From assembly GCA_963422705.1 (NCBI GenBank), contig OY730443.1, positions 1,488,001-1,552,000 of the forward strand: a DNA stretch of 64,000 nucleotides, in the 5' to 3' direction. Both the position numbers and the translations under genes were made by a program. Shown piece after piece: positions 24,265 to 32,994 of the stretch. Each line of letters starts with the position of its first letter. The first letter of the stretch is position 1. The notes below the pieces were generated by a model, which searched no databases, was not told where the DNA came from, and saw nothing but the letters and a program-made list of their open reading frames with translations. This DNA is from G963422705 sp963422705. GTDB taxonomy: Bacteria > Poribacteria > WGA-4E > WGA-3G.

Positions 24265-26487
24265 TTAATTTCTTTGGTGTTCCCGTTTCCAGATGGTGAT
24301 TGCCGCAGGAATGGTGCCGAGAATGAAAAGTCCGAGAAATGCCCATATCGGCCAGGAGACAGGCTTATTCCAAGCGAGGCGGTTCTCCGCACGCAATTTT
24401 TTATCAACACGGATATATTTGAGGTATGTCCCCCCGATGGCGCTCGGTTTCCTATTTTTCACCCACTGATGTGCGAGCTCGAAGGAGATGGGGTGATAGC
24501 TAAATACCCACGGCGCGTCTCGTTGCAGAATCTGTTTCATCTGGCGAATGATAGCGAGTCGTTCCGGGGAATTCTCCATATTTTTCATCTGTTCAAACAG
24601 CTGGTTGTATTCGGAGTTATCGTAGTTGGCCGCGTTTTCACCACCGTATTTGGCTTTACCGTTTGGCCCGTAGAGGAGAAAGAGGAAGTTTTCGGCATCC
24701 GGATAATCCGCGTGCCATCCCCAGGATATCATCTGGAAATTAGCGTTCTGTACCTTGTCCCGAAAGCGGTTGTAGTCTGTGGTTCGGTTTTCCATGGTGA
24801 TGCCGATTTTATCAAACCGGCGGCGCATCCATGCCAATCGCGGTGTCGCGCCTGCCGAGTTCCACGGGTTATCAAAATGAATGATAAGGGGATTTCCGTT
24901 TTTATCGACGCCGTCGGGGTACCCCGCCTCGGCGAGGAGTTGCCTGGCTTCGGCTATCGATTTTCGCGCGGATTTCCCGATTTGTCCGTCCCAATTATAG
25001 ACATAAGGATTGATGCCAGGTTCACCTTCTTCGTAGCCAAAGAGGCCGGGGGGAATCGGGCTATGCGAGCTGAGCCCACGCCCATTCAGGAAGATGTCGA
25101 TGTATTCTTCATAATCGAGTGCGATTGAGATGGCTTGACGGAGTTTCTGTTTTTCTTCCGTGTAGCCCCCAACGATGTCGTCCTGCATGTTGAAGCCGAA
25201 GTAGTAGATAGTCGGACTAATGCTGGTTTGCAGCACGATATTCTGACGTTGTAAGAATTCGCTTGCCCTCGTGTCACCGGTGTCATCAAAGGCGATTGCT
25301 TTATCAAAGGTATCCGATGAGATGCCGGAGCTATCGTAATAGCCTTGCAAGAATTTATTCCAGCGCGGGATGTACTCCTTTTCGAGTTTGTAAACCACTT
25401 TTGGAATGAAGGGGATAATTTCCCAGGCATCGTCTAAAAGCCCCACTTCTCTATCGCCGGGCGCGCCGCTTTCTGGATACCGTTCTACCCGGAAATTCTC
25501 GTTTCTGACAAGGGTTATCTCTTTATAGGGTACAAGGTTTTCAATACGGTAGGCCCCGGTTCCGACTGGAAACCTGTCGATTGTGATATTCCGTTCTTTC
25601 AGCACAGGTTGACTGTAAAACTGGATTGCTTCTTCGGGCATCGGCGAAAAGAAGGGCATCGCTAGCCAATAGATGAACTGCGGGTACTTCGTTTTGAGAG
25701 TAATCCGGTAAGTATACCTGTCGACAATTTCGACTCCCGGGAAAGGGAGATTTTCTGTAGGATTGGTGGATGTCGCCGCGTCGCGAAGGGCATCTGAATA
25801 TTCTTCCATGCCCAGGATATAGTCCTGTAACGTGCTGAGAATTGGGCAGGAAATACCCGGTTCCGCCATACGTTGGATTTGATAGACATAGTCCGCTGCA
25901 ATGAGTTCACGCGTTCCTGTCACCGGAAAATCTTTAATTTGTCTAAAGCCGTCTGCTTTTGTGAGTTTATGGTAAAGGAATTGACCATTTTTATCCTTTG
26001 CGAAACACGGGTGTGGCTGATACCGGGTGCCTGGGCGGATGCGAATTTCGTAAATCGCCCGCTGCACCAGTTCGGCGGTTGCGTCTTGTGGTAATTCTTT
26101 ACCGTTTGCGTCAAAATAGCGGGGCCGTGGTACTTCTTCTGCTGTCAATGGAATGAGTTCGTAGGGCCTTTTGAGGTAATGGTATTGCAAGGGAGATTCG
26201 TAAATCTGCTGGATGAAACGATATTCATCTGAACTATAGGAAATCGCCGGGTCAAAGTGCTTCGGTTCCTCGCTGAACGTGCTATAATAGATTTCTTGAT
26301 TGTGTTCAGATTTCGGATACGGATTATTCGGCACCCCGCATGCAATAAAAAAAGGGAGGACGGTTAGGCAGCATAATCGTGTTACCCAAACGACTCTGGA
26401 CGCATTTAGACGCGGTGCGCTAAATGCGATATCGAATTTCTTGTACAACCAGAGAATTCGGTAAAATCGTTGTTTTAAGAGGTACAC
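24265..26487 (-). CDS. Peptide-type ABC solute-binding lipoprotein (SBP family 5)
   Basis: 740 residues. A hydrophobic lead (about 34-49) ends in FFIACGVPN, a lipoprotein-like Cys at 50. SBP_bac_5 features follow: EEPKHFDPAISYSSDEYRFI, GTGAYRIENLVPYKEITLVRN, KLRQAISIALDYEEYI, GYPDGVDKNGNPL. A C-terminal membrane helix (WPIWAFLGLFILGTIPAAITIW) follows, an uncommon addition that would anchor the protein at both ends. The true start may be downstream of 26487, because the first 30 residues are not part of a normal signal. The gene is 18 bp after the outer-membrane gene and 80 bp before the permease. Confidence 0.82.
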   Translation of the reverse strand: MYLLKQRFYRILWLYKKFDIAFSAPRLNASRVVWVTRLCCLTVLPFFIACGVPNNPYPKSEHNQEIYYSTFSEEPKHFDPAISYSSDEYRFIQQIYESPLQYHYLKRPYELIPLTAEEVPRPRYFDANGKELPQDATAELVQRAIYEIRIRPGTRYQPHPCFAKDKNGQFLYHKLTKADGFRQIKDFPVTGTRELIAADYVYQIQRMAEPGISCPILSTLQDYILGMEEYSDALRDAATSTNPTENLPFPGVEIVDRYTYRITLKTKYPQFIYWLAMPFFSPMPEEAIQFYSQPVLKERNITIDRFPVGTGAYRIENLVPYKEITLVRNENFRVERYPESGAPGDREVGLLDDAWEIIPFIPKVVYKLEKEYIPRWNKFLQGYYDSSGISSDTFDKAIAFDDTGDTRASEFLQRQNIVLQTSISPTIYYFGFNMQDDIVGGYTEEKQKLRQAISIALDYEEYIDIFLNGRGLSSHSPIPPGLFGYEEGEPGINPYVYNWDGQIGKSARKSIAEARQLLAEAGYPDGVDKNGNPLIIHFDNPWNSAGATPRLAWMRRRFDKIGITMENRTTDYNRFRDKVQNANFQMISWGWHADYPDAENFLFLLYGPNGKAKYGGENAANYDNSEYNQLFEQMKNMENSPERLAIIRQMKQILQRDAPWVFSYHPISFELAHQWVKNRKPSAIGGTYLKYIRVDKKLRAENRLAWNKPVSWPIWAFLGLFILGTIPAAITIWKREHQRN

Positions 26488-26505
26488 ATGTCCGTTCCTT
26501 TTAAC

Positions 26506-27546
26506 TTAAAATGTGTGTAACATGGTTAAAGAGAGTAATGGCCCGAATTCAAAAGCGTCGCTTTCCGCATAGAGCGTCTCTTGACTCAACGGCAACATGA
26601 GCGTTGCCGCTACCGCCAAGTTAGATGGAATTGCGAAAGACGTGCCGAACGACACCATGCTGAAGCGGAGTCCTGTGTTAATATCGCGTTCGCCTTCCCA
26701 ATAGGCGTAACCTTGATAAAATCCAAGGTAACTGGCATGCAGGGATATCCGATTGAGGAATTGATAATTCACGCCGGCGGTATAGGTAACTTCTCGGGGC
26801 GCGCGATAGGCTTTACTGTTTTCATAGAGAGGAAGCTTCCCCCGCACCGAGCCGCTCACGGACATCCCACCGTAAATCGGGAACGAATAATGAACGTTAG
26901 CAATCGGGTTAAAGGTACCGGTGCCGAACTGGATGTGGAGATGCTCACGTCCTGCATCGCCAAGTTTCCACGGATCTTCTTCGGTTTTACCGATGGGGAG
27001 TGTTGTACCTAGCCCTGTTAGTAGCATGTCACCGTTTTTGAAGATGCCTCGCTTATATCCGAGTAGCAGTTCCATATCAGTGAAACCGGTATAGGTTTCA
27101 TTTCGATGGTGGACATCCCGATTTCGCTCAATGGCTCGCCAATCCTCCGGCGTGGCGGGTTCAATTTTCTCAAGCGTCGCCCCTTGTTCTTTAACTTCAT
27201 AAGGGACATTCGCTTCAAGTTGCCAGTGAGTGTTGACGTTGTATTTCAATCCGACGTCAACGCGGAAGATATTCAAATTCACGTGATGTCTATGCTGTGG
27301 CACGACAATGACATTTCTATTTGCATCGAGGCCTTTTTTTTCAAGATGTCCACCTTGCGCATCGAACCAGCGCATCATGCTAAAAGCCGCTTGAAATTTA
27401 TCTGTTTTTTCTGAAGTCAAACTGACTTCACCTATTCCGCCGCGTGGAATAGCGGGATTACTTCACGCACCTCAGCTTTCCTGCGCGAAGCCGTATGGGA
27501 GCAGTATGAATTGCAGCATCAGCATTGCTAAAAAGATTTTTGGCAT
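26506..27546 (-). CDS. Outer-membrane beta-barrel protein with two in-frame UGA codons (candidate selenoprotein)
   Basis: From ATG 27546 (AGAGGT upstream) the frame gives a signal peptide (MPKIFLAMLMLQFILLPYGFAQ), then ES-UGA-Gly-Ala-UGA-SNPAIPRGGIGEVSLTS, and then an uninterrupted 300-residue beta-barrel-like protein (alternating strands, ending ...LLSLTMLHTF with terminal Phe, the usual outer-membrane signature). UGA codons are at 27474-27472 and 27465-27463. Without reading them the barrel would have no signal peptide (first alternative start is TTG 27420). A hairpin lies right behind the second UGA. Most likely readings: a U-x-x-U selenoprotein or a recently broken gene. It is the first gene of a unit with a solute-binding lipoprotein and a permease. 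Confidence 0.6.
27432..27452 (-). promoter_or_regulatory. Possible bacterial SECIS hairpin
   Basis: CTATTCC-ACGCGGC-GGAATAG on the minus strand, a perfect 7-bp stem with a G-containing loop. The loop begins 17 nt after the second in-frame UGA, within the range where bacterial SECIS loops occur. Confidence 0.4.
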
Positions 27547-27570
27547 TTGAATTACCTCTTATGTAAGTGT

Positions 27571-28521
27571 TCATAGTGGTAATGTTTCAGTTTCTAAATT
27601 GAGCCATTCCATTTCCGAACTGTTCAGTTCAAGTGCTAAAGCGGCGACGGAGGAGCGCATTTCGTCCAGGGTTGCAGGCCCAACGATGGGAAAAACGGGA
27701 AACGGGAGCTGTGCGACATAAGCAAGAGAGACTTGGATAGCGGAGTAGCCGTACTTTTTACCCAATTGCGTCGCGCGGGCGAGCCGCTCAAAATTACCGT
27801 CGTTGTAATAGACGCGCACCATATCTTTGTTATCTCGTTTATCTGGTGTGAATGCTCCGCTAAAGAACCCCCTTGCTTGCGATGACCAGGGCATCAACGG
27901 GAATTGGTTTTTCCGATGCCAGCTGCGCCCGGCTCCATCGACGCAGACACAACCCCACCACATCGGTTCCATGGCAACGGCCAGGCTAATGTTGTTGCTA
28001 CAGGAAACGAACCCGTGTAACCCGTTGTCGGCCGCGTAAGTGTTGGCAGCGCTGAGCCGTTCAGGTTCCCAATTTGAGGCGGATATTGCGCGAATCCGCC
28101 CAGCACGGATTTCATCATTTAGAAAGTCAATAACGGTACTTACCGGTATAACCGTATCATCGCGGTGGAGCATATACATATCTATGTACGGTGTACGAAG
28201 TCGGATGAGGCTTTCATTTAAGTCGCGTTTGAGCTCTTCCGGTGAAAGGCGGGGACGTGGTACCCTGCCGTTCGGGTGCCCACCTTTATCGATGAGAAAG
28301 ATATCTTCTCGGTTACGGCGTTGTTGCATCCAGAGCCCAACTAACATTTCACTATTGCCACCGCCGTAGCCGTGCGCTGTATCAAGGGCATTCCCCCCGG
28401 CATCAAAAAATGCGTCAAGCAGATTGGTGCTGTGTTCATATTCGACGGGCGACAACATCATCGTTCCCAGAATCAATTGTGAAATGTCCTGGCTAACCCC
28501 GGGAATTTTTATTCGCTTCAT
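27571..28521 (-). CDS. Aldo/keto reductase
   Basis: 316 residues from ATG 28521, chosen for AGGAGAATCA upstream; a TTG at 28536 is less likely. A TIM barrel with the catalytic tetrad in place: ALDTAHGYGGG (Asp and Tyr), LIDKGG (Lys) and YMLHRDD (His). NADPH-binding end: VSLAYVAQLPFPVFPIVGPA. Length and order match the NAD(P)H-dependent AKR family that reduces or oxidises sugars and aldehydes. Substrate unknown. The gene is followed by the outer-membrane gene (24 bp), but that gene has its own ribosome site. Confidence 0.85.
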   Translation of the reverse strand: MKRIKIPGVSQDISQLILGTMMLSPVEYEHSTNLLDAFFDAGGNALDTAHGYGGGNSEMLVGLWMQQRRNREDIFLIDKGGHPNGRVPRPRLSPEELKRDLNESLIRLRTPYIDMYMLHRDDTVIPVSTVIDFLNDEIRAGRIRAISASNWEPERLSAANTYAADNGLHGFVSCSNNISLAVAMEPMWWGCVCVDGAGRSWHRKNQFPLMPWSSQARGFFSGAFTPDKRDNKDMVRVYYNDGNFERLARATQLGKKYGYSAIQVSLAYVAQLPFPVFPIVGPATLDEMRSSVAALALELNSSEMEWLNLETETLPL

Positions 28522-28531
28522 TGATTCTCCT

Positions 28532-28555
28532 AGCAAGCATGTTACTTGCTACCTT
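28532..28555. repeat. Dispersed palindromic element, copy 2
   Basis: AGCAAGCATGTTACTTGCTA, followed by CCTT as in copy 1. It lies immediately upstream of the aldo/keto reductase ribosome site. Confidence 0.6.
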
Positions 28556-28687
28556 CTCCTCATGCTTATAGCGTCCACCCCTTAAAATTAGGGAAAAGAA
28601 GTCACGCTGCGAAACTCGTACCGCAGACGGTTTCGCTTTTTTAGTATATATTAATTTTTGATTTGATGTCAACGCTTTTTTCAAGCG

Positions 28688-28716
28688 TTGTAGAAAAGGC
28701 GTTGTCATGCTATAAT
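28688..28716 (+). promoter_or_regulatory. Sigma-70-like promoter for hisC
   Basis: TTGTAG, 17 bases, TATAAT. The start of transcription would be near 28723, about 80 bases before ATG 28806, with palindrome copy 3 in the leader. Confidence 0.5.
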
Positions 28717-28757
28717 AAAAAATAGAACAGATACGATATTTCCCAATTTTGGAAAGA

Positions 28758-28774
28758 AGCAAGCATGTTGCAAG
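28758..28774. repeat. Dispersed palindromic element, copy 3 (partial)
   Basis: AGCAAGCATGTTGCAAG; the right arm is shortened. It lies in the hisC leader. Confidence 0.5.
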
Positions 28775-28805
28775 AACCGTTGAGAACTCGGAGACGGGAT
28801 AGTAA

Positions 28806-29978
28806 ATGATAAGAGCGAAACCTGGCGTTGAGGGCATTCAGCCCTACCAAGGTGGTAAACCGATTGAAGAGGTACAGCGCGAATTAGGTGTCACCGATAT
28901 TACCAAATTGGCATCCAATGAGAATCCGCTGGGGCCATCCCCTTTCGCGGTGGAGGCAATTGCGAAGAGTGCTGCCCAAGTGCATCTCTATCCTGATGGT
29001 AACGCATACTACCTCAAGGCGGCCTTGGCGGGATATGTCGGCGTCTCGCCGGAACATCTCATCTTAGGGAACGGTTCCAATGACGTGCTTCAGTTAATCG
29101 GCGAAACATATCTTTCAGCGGGCGATGAGGTTATATACGCAGCAGGCGCGTTTGTTGTGTACAGCCTGGTAACCAAGATTTGTGGGGCAAAAGCCGTCAT
29201 TGTGCCGATGCTTAACCACACGCATCAGCTGCACTCGATGGCAGACGCGATTACAGAGAAAACCAAGGTTATCTTTATTGCGAACCCAAATAACCCGACA
29301 GGCACAATGGTTACAGCAGCGGAGACGATGGCATTTATGGCACGGGTCCCGGAAGATGTGTTAGTTGTTTTTGATGAAGCCTATTATGAATATGTGATGC
29401 GTCCCGATTATCCTCAGACGCTGCCTTACGTAGTCACGGCGCGTAACGTTATCATCACCCGCACGTTTTCCAAGATTTACGGACTGGCAGGGCTCCGTAT
29501 CGGTTATGGGATTGCGCCACCCGCACTGGTTGAGATGTTAAATCGGGTTCGGCAGCCGTTCAACTGCAATTTAGTTGGCCAAACCGCGGCACTCGCTGCA
29601 CTCAAAGATAGTGTCCACGTTCAGAACAGCCAAACGTGCAACGAAAAGGGAAAAACTTTTCTATACAGTGCATTGGGCGACATGGGGCTACGATATATTA
29701 AAACGGAAGGTAACTTTATCATGGTGTTTCTGAATCAAGATACCCCTAACAAGCATGTTGCTTGCTACGATGACGAATTTGAAAGGCAGGAGCAATCCGC
29801 TTTGAAAACTGAGAAAAAAAATCAGTTGGGCGTGGACATCGCTGCGAGGCTGATGAGAAAAGGTGTTATCGTGCGGCCGATGGCGGGTTATGGGTATCCG
29901 GACGCTATTCGCGTAACGATTGGTACACAACGGCAGAACGAACGGTTCATCGCAGGCTTAGTCGAGGTGATTTCCTAA
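28806..29978 (+). CDS. hisC: Histidinol-phosphate aminotransferase
   Basis: 390 residues, fold type I PLP enzyme. It converts imidazole-acetol phosphate to histidinol phosphate with glutamate. Visible: KLASNENPLGPSP at the N-terminus, NPNNPTGT, the VVFDEAYYEY segment, the PLP lysine in TRTFSKIYGLAGLRIGYG, and VTIGTQRQNERFI with the C-terminal Arg. Usual length is about 350-370. The excess is a stretch of about 30 residues (DTPNKHVACYDDEFERQEQS...) between strands near residue 315. That stretch begins with the genome's dispersed palindrome and looks inserted in frame. It precedes ispG by 51 bp. Confidence 0.9.
   Translation: MIRAKPGVEGIQPYQGGKPIEEVQRELGVTDITKLASNENPLGPSPFAVEAIAKSAAQVHLYPDGNAYYLKAALAGYVGVSPEHLILGNGSNDVLQLIGETYLSAGDEVIYAAGAFVVYSLVTKICGAKAVIVPMLNHTHQLHSMADAITEKTKVIFIANPNNPTGTMVTAAETMAFMARVPEDVLVVFDEAYYEYVMRPDYPQTLPYVVTARNVIITRTFSKIYGLAGLRIGYGIAPPALVEMLNRVRQPFNCNLVGQTAALAALKDSVHVQNSQTCNEKGKTFLYSALGDMGLRYIKTEGNFIMVFLNQDTPNKHVACYDDEFERQEQSALKTEKKNQLGVDIAARLMRKGVIVRPMAGYGYPDAIRVTIGTQRQNERFIAGLVEVIS
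29749..29767. repeat. Dispersed palindromic element, copy 4, inside hisC
   Basis: ACAAGCATGTTGCTTGCTAC within codons for NKHVACY. It marks the left edge of an in-frame insertion relative to other HisC proteins. Confidence 0.6.
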
Positions 29979-30029
29979 CCGTTCCAGGCCCTGAATTTCC
30001 TAATCACTCCCGTTAGGGACAAAAAAAAT

Positions 30030-31151
30030 ATGAAGGAACTGATACAGATTAATCATAAACGTCCCACACGAAAAATTATGGTAGGAGATGTCGCGCTCGG
30101 TGGCGGTAGCCCCATCTCAATACAGACGATGACGACAACGTTAACGCACGACGTTGATGCGACGTTGGCACAAGTAGAACGGTGCGTGGCGGCGGGTGCG
30201 CAGATTGTCCGCGTCGCGGTGCCAGAAAAGAAGGACGCCGACGCGCTTCCTGAACTTGTAAACCGCTCATCGGTGCCGATTGTATCGGATATCCATTTCA
30301 ACTACCGTTACGCACTCGCCGCGGTGGATGCGGGGGTTGCGAAGGTACGCATTAATCCTGGTAACATCGGTAGCGAAGAAAGAATTGAGCAGGTGTTGTC
30401 CGCCGCGAAAGCTGCGAATATCCCGCTCCGCATCGGTGTCAACGAGGGTTCACTTGAAAAGGATTTGTTGGAAAAATATCCGTCCCCGACGGCGAAGGCA
30501 CTTGTTGAAAGTGCGATGCGACACATCGCCATCTGCGAGACACACGATTTTAAGGACATCGCCATCTCAGTTAAATCCAGCGAACCGCTACGAATGATAG
30601 AAGCCAACCGGTTGCTTTCATCGAAAGTCTCATACCCGTTGCATTTGGGGGTAACAGAAGCTGGTACACCGCGGCGCGCACATGTCAAATCGACGCTCGG
30701 TATTGGCACCCTCCTGTTGGAAGGAATTGGCGACACCATTCGAATTTCTATTACCGGTGATCCGGTTGAGGAGGTTTTAACGGCGAAGGAGCTGCTCCGC
30801 ACACTTGGCATGGCAAAAGATATGTTAGACGTTATCTCTTGCCCTTTCTGTGGTAGAGGTGACGCCGATGCGGATTACGAAAACATCGTTGCGAGGGCGG
30901 AGGAACTTTTAGAGAAACACGGAATCAAAATACCTGTCGCGGTGATGGGGTGTGAAGTCAACGGGCCCGGGGAGACACGTAACGCCGAGGTAGGTATCCA
31001 TTTGGGGGGTAAGGAACTCGCGGTACTAAAAGTACGTGGGAAACGGGTGCGCACTTTCCGTGGAAGAGCAGAGGTTAACCCTGAATTTTTGGCGCATGCA
31101 TTATTGGAGGCAGCGCAGCAGCTCCATGTAAAGGATTCCACTGCTAAATAA
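30030..31151 (+). CDS. ispG: 4-hydroxy-3-methylbut-2-enyl diphosphate synthase
   Basis: 373 residues. IspG (GcpE) converts MEcPP to HMBPP in the MEP isoprenoid pathway with a [4Fe-4S] cluster. The N-terminal TIM barrel is seen in GGGSPISIQTMTTTLTHDV, PIVSDIHFNYR, KVRINPGNIG and SVKSS. The cluster ligands are in ISCPFCGR and VMGCEVNGPGE. Length matches the short bacterial form without the plant insert. It follows hisC at 51 bp and is probably co-transcribed. High certainty. Confidence 0.97.
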   Translation: MKELIQINHKRPTRKIMVGDVALGGGSPISIQTMTTTLTHDVDATLAQVERCVAAGAQIVRVAVPEKKDADALPELVNRSSVPIVSDIHFNYRYALAAVDAGVAKVRINPGNIGSEERIEQVLSAAKAANIPLRIGVNEGSLEKDLLEKYPSPTAKALVESAMRHIAICETHDFKDIAISVKSSEPLRMIEANRLLSSKVSYPLHLGVTEAGTPRRAHVKSTLGIGTLLLEGIGDTIRISITGDPVEEVLTAKELLRTLGMAKDMLDVISCPFCGRGDADADYENIVARAEELLEKHGIKIPVAVMGCEVNGPGETRNAEVGIHLGGKELAVLKVRGKRVRTFRGRAEVNPEFLAHALLEAAQQLHVKDSTAK

Positions 31152-31337
31152 GTCACCCCACGATGAAAATAAAAATGACGCGTTATCATTTTTCCAATGC
31201 CGATAGAACCGTTTGCAGTGTACAGCATACCCTGGTTGATGGATATACCGCCCCAGAATTGATGCCGTTGGTGACGAAGTTTGAGATATTGTTCTTAGCG
31301 TTCAAGGCGTGCGAACCGCCCCGCCACCTTGACATGT

Positions 31338-31375
31338 GCCCTATCATCACCCATTCAGATGGCTGATGACAGGGC
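31338..31375. repeat. Inverted repeat upstream of the membrane glycosyltransferase gene
   Basis: GCCCTATCATCA and TGATGACAGGGC pair (11 of 12) around a 14-base loop that can pair further. No T-run follows. It could be a leader hairpin of the glycan operon or the end of the ispG transcript. Confidence 0.4.
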
Positions 31376-31428
31376 GTCAAACAACAGACAATCGCGCGCT
31401 TGAAATGGTTGGGTAACACAGTAAAAAG

Positions 31429-32904
31429 ATGCGTTTTCTTCAAAAAGTCATTCAATCCGTTGCTATTCAGACTGTTGCCTTGGGCCTATTTTTTTTCATA
31501 TACCATAAATTCTTGTCCTACGTCATGCGTGAGGTACCGATTAACTTGGGCGCCGTCAAATTTAACAAGCACGTTGTCCCACTCTATGCCTTTCCAAGAA
31601 TGGATTTAAGTTGGTGGCTGCTACCGGCGTTGGTATGCTGCGGCGCATTCCTATTGCTCTCCTATCGGTATTTCATCAATCGTCCTCGCGAATTTGTGCC
31701 AGTCATCTGTATAAGCATAGCATGTTTTATCGCGATTAATATCAGCGTCGCGCAGATTGATGGGTATAATGACAGAGAACAAGGACAGATATTGGCGTTT
31801 TTGGAGCCGTATACCCGCACATCTATTGAGTATTATGGTGATGTACCGAGGCTTGATGAAATAGGGCTCCGTAGATTCTTAAAAGATTACAGCAATCCTG
31901 AATTATTCAACACGCTCTCTGGGCATACGCGGACACATCCACCAGGGGGTGTCATTTTTTTGTGGTTTGTGAGCAAAATTTTCGGTTACAATCTACTCTC
32001 TGCCTCATTGGCATCGATTTTCTTTACGGCGCTAACGGTTGTTCCTATTTATAAGTTGAGCACCCGTCTTTACGAGGAAAAAGTCGCGAGGTACGCCCTT
32101 GCGCTTTTCCTGATTACACCGAATTTTGTGATGTTCACTAGTACCTCAATGGATGGCCCTTTCAGCGTTTTCCCAATTTTCAGTGTCTATCTGTTTTATG
32201 AGGCACTATTTTTCTTTTCGGATTCACGAGAGAATGTATCTGGTTTCAGCAAGGGACATCGGTTTAGTCTCTTAACAGGGCTTTCATTGGCGTTAGGAAT
32301 GTTCATGACATATTCTACCGTGGTTATCGGATTTTTTCTGTGCGTTTTGCCGCTGCTTTCGCTCTGCTATTCTGAAGCACGTGCTTCGTTTCGGGCGCAT
32401 GTGAAAGTCCTTCTGCTGGCGGGGGCTACATTCATTGGATTTTACCTCTTGCTTTTTGTCCTGACAGGATTCCGACCGGTTGATGCACTCTGGGCATCGA
32501 TAAAAAAAGATGAGGCGGGCATGGGAACAGGTTATGAGAGTCTGGGACGGTATTTCCATCTGAGTTTCGCGAATCTGTTCGCGTTTCTGATTGGGATTGG
32601 GATACCGGTAACAGTGGTATGGCTGAGGAAGCTCATAAAGACGGTGGGTTCATCAATTCGTCATCGGCAAACCGGTAATGACAAAAATCTCGCGCTCGGT
32701 TATTTAATAACGCTCCTCTTTTTCACTTTTTCCACGTTGTTCACGATGGAGGTGGAGCGAATCTGGATTTTCATGGTACCGTTTCTGATTATTCCGGTTG
32801 CGAAGTACTTGACAGAACGGCCTCGCTCAGATTTTTACTGGGTTTCGGGGATGCTGGTGGTGCAGCTCATCGTTTCTGAAATTCTGCTTTATACGTATTG
32901 GTAG
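31429..32904 (+). CDS. Multi-pass membrane glycosyltransferase-like protein (GT-C type)
   Basis: 491 residues with about ten to eleven hydrophobic segments. GT-C features: an Asp in the first luminal loop (NISVAQIDGYNDREQ), the HPPGG motif after helix 4 (GHTRTHPPGGVIFLWFV) and an EVERIW motif near residue 440, seen in ArnT/PMT-like and related dolichyl- or undecaprenyl-phosphate sugar transferases. It would transfer a lipid-linked sugar on the outer face of the inner membrane. It leads a block with a GT4 enzyme and a deacetylase, so a role in surface glycan assembly is likely. Confidence 0.72.
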   Translation: MRFLQKVIQSVAIQTVALGLFFFIYHKFLSYVMREVPINLGAVKFNKHVVPLYAFPRMDLSWWLLPALVCCGAFLLLSYRYFINRPREFVPVICISIACFIAINISVAQIDGYNDREQGQILAFLEPYTRTSIEYYGDVPRLDEIGLRRFLKDYSNPELFNTLSGHTRTHPPGGVIFLWFVSKIFGYNLLSASLASIFFTALTVVPIYKLSTRLYEEKVARYALALFLITPNFVMFTSTSMDGPFSVFPIFSVYLFYEALFFFSDSRENVSGFSKGHRFSLLTGLSLALGMFMTYSTVVIGFFLCVLPLLSLCYSEARASFRAHVKVLLLAGATFIGFYLLLFVLTGFRPVDALWASIKKDEAGMGTGYESLGRYFHLSFANLFAFLIGIGIPVTVVWLRKLIKTVGSSIRHRQTGNDKNLALGYLITLLFFTFSTLFTMEVERIWIFMVPFLIIPVAKYLTERPRSDFYWVSGMLVVQLIVSEILLYTYW

Positions 32905-32994
32905 TTCAGATTTTGCCTGGTTTTCAAAAGACATCGTTTTCAAAAGACATCTTGGAAAGGGTGTCAAAGCTCGGTTCTTTTTAATTGGGGAAAG

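Noticed and set aside
27463..27474. UGA reassigned to Trp or Gly (alternative genetic code)
   Set aside because: Many intact genes in this window end in TGA at the expected protein end, so UGA acts as stop in this genome.
31163..31366. 67-residue open frame between ispG and the membrane glycosyltransferase
   Set aside because: No ribosome site, no recognisable composition or motif, and it overlaps an inverted repeat.
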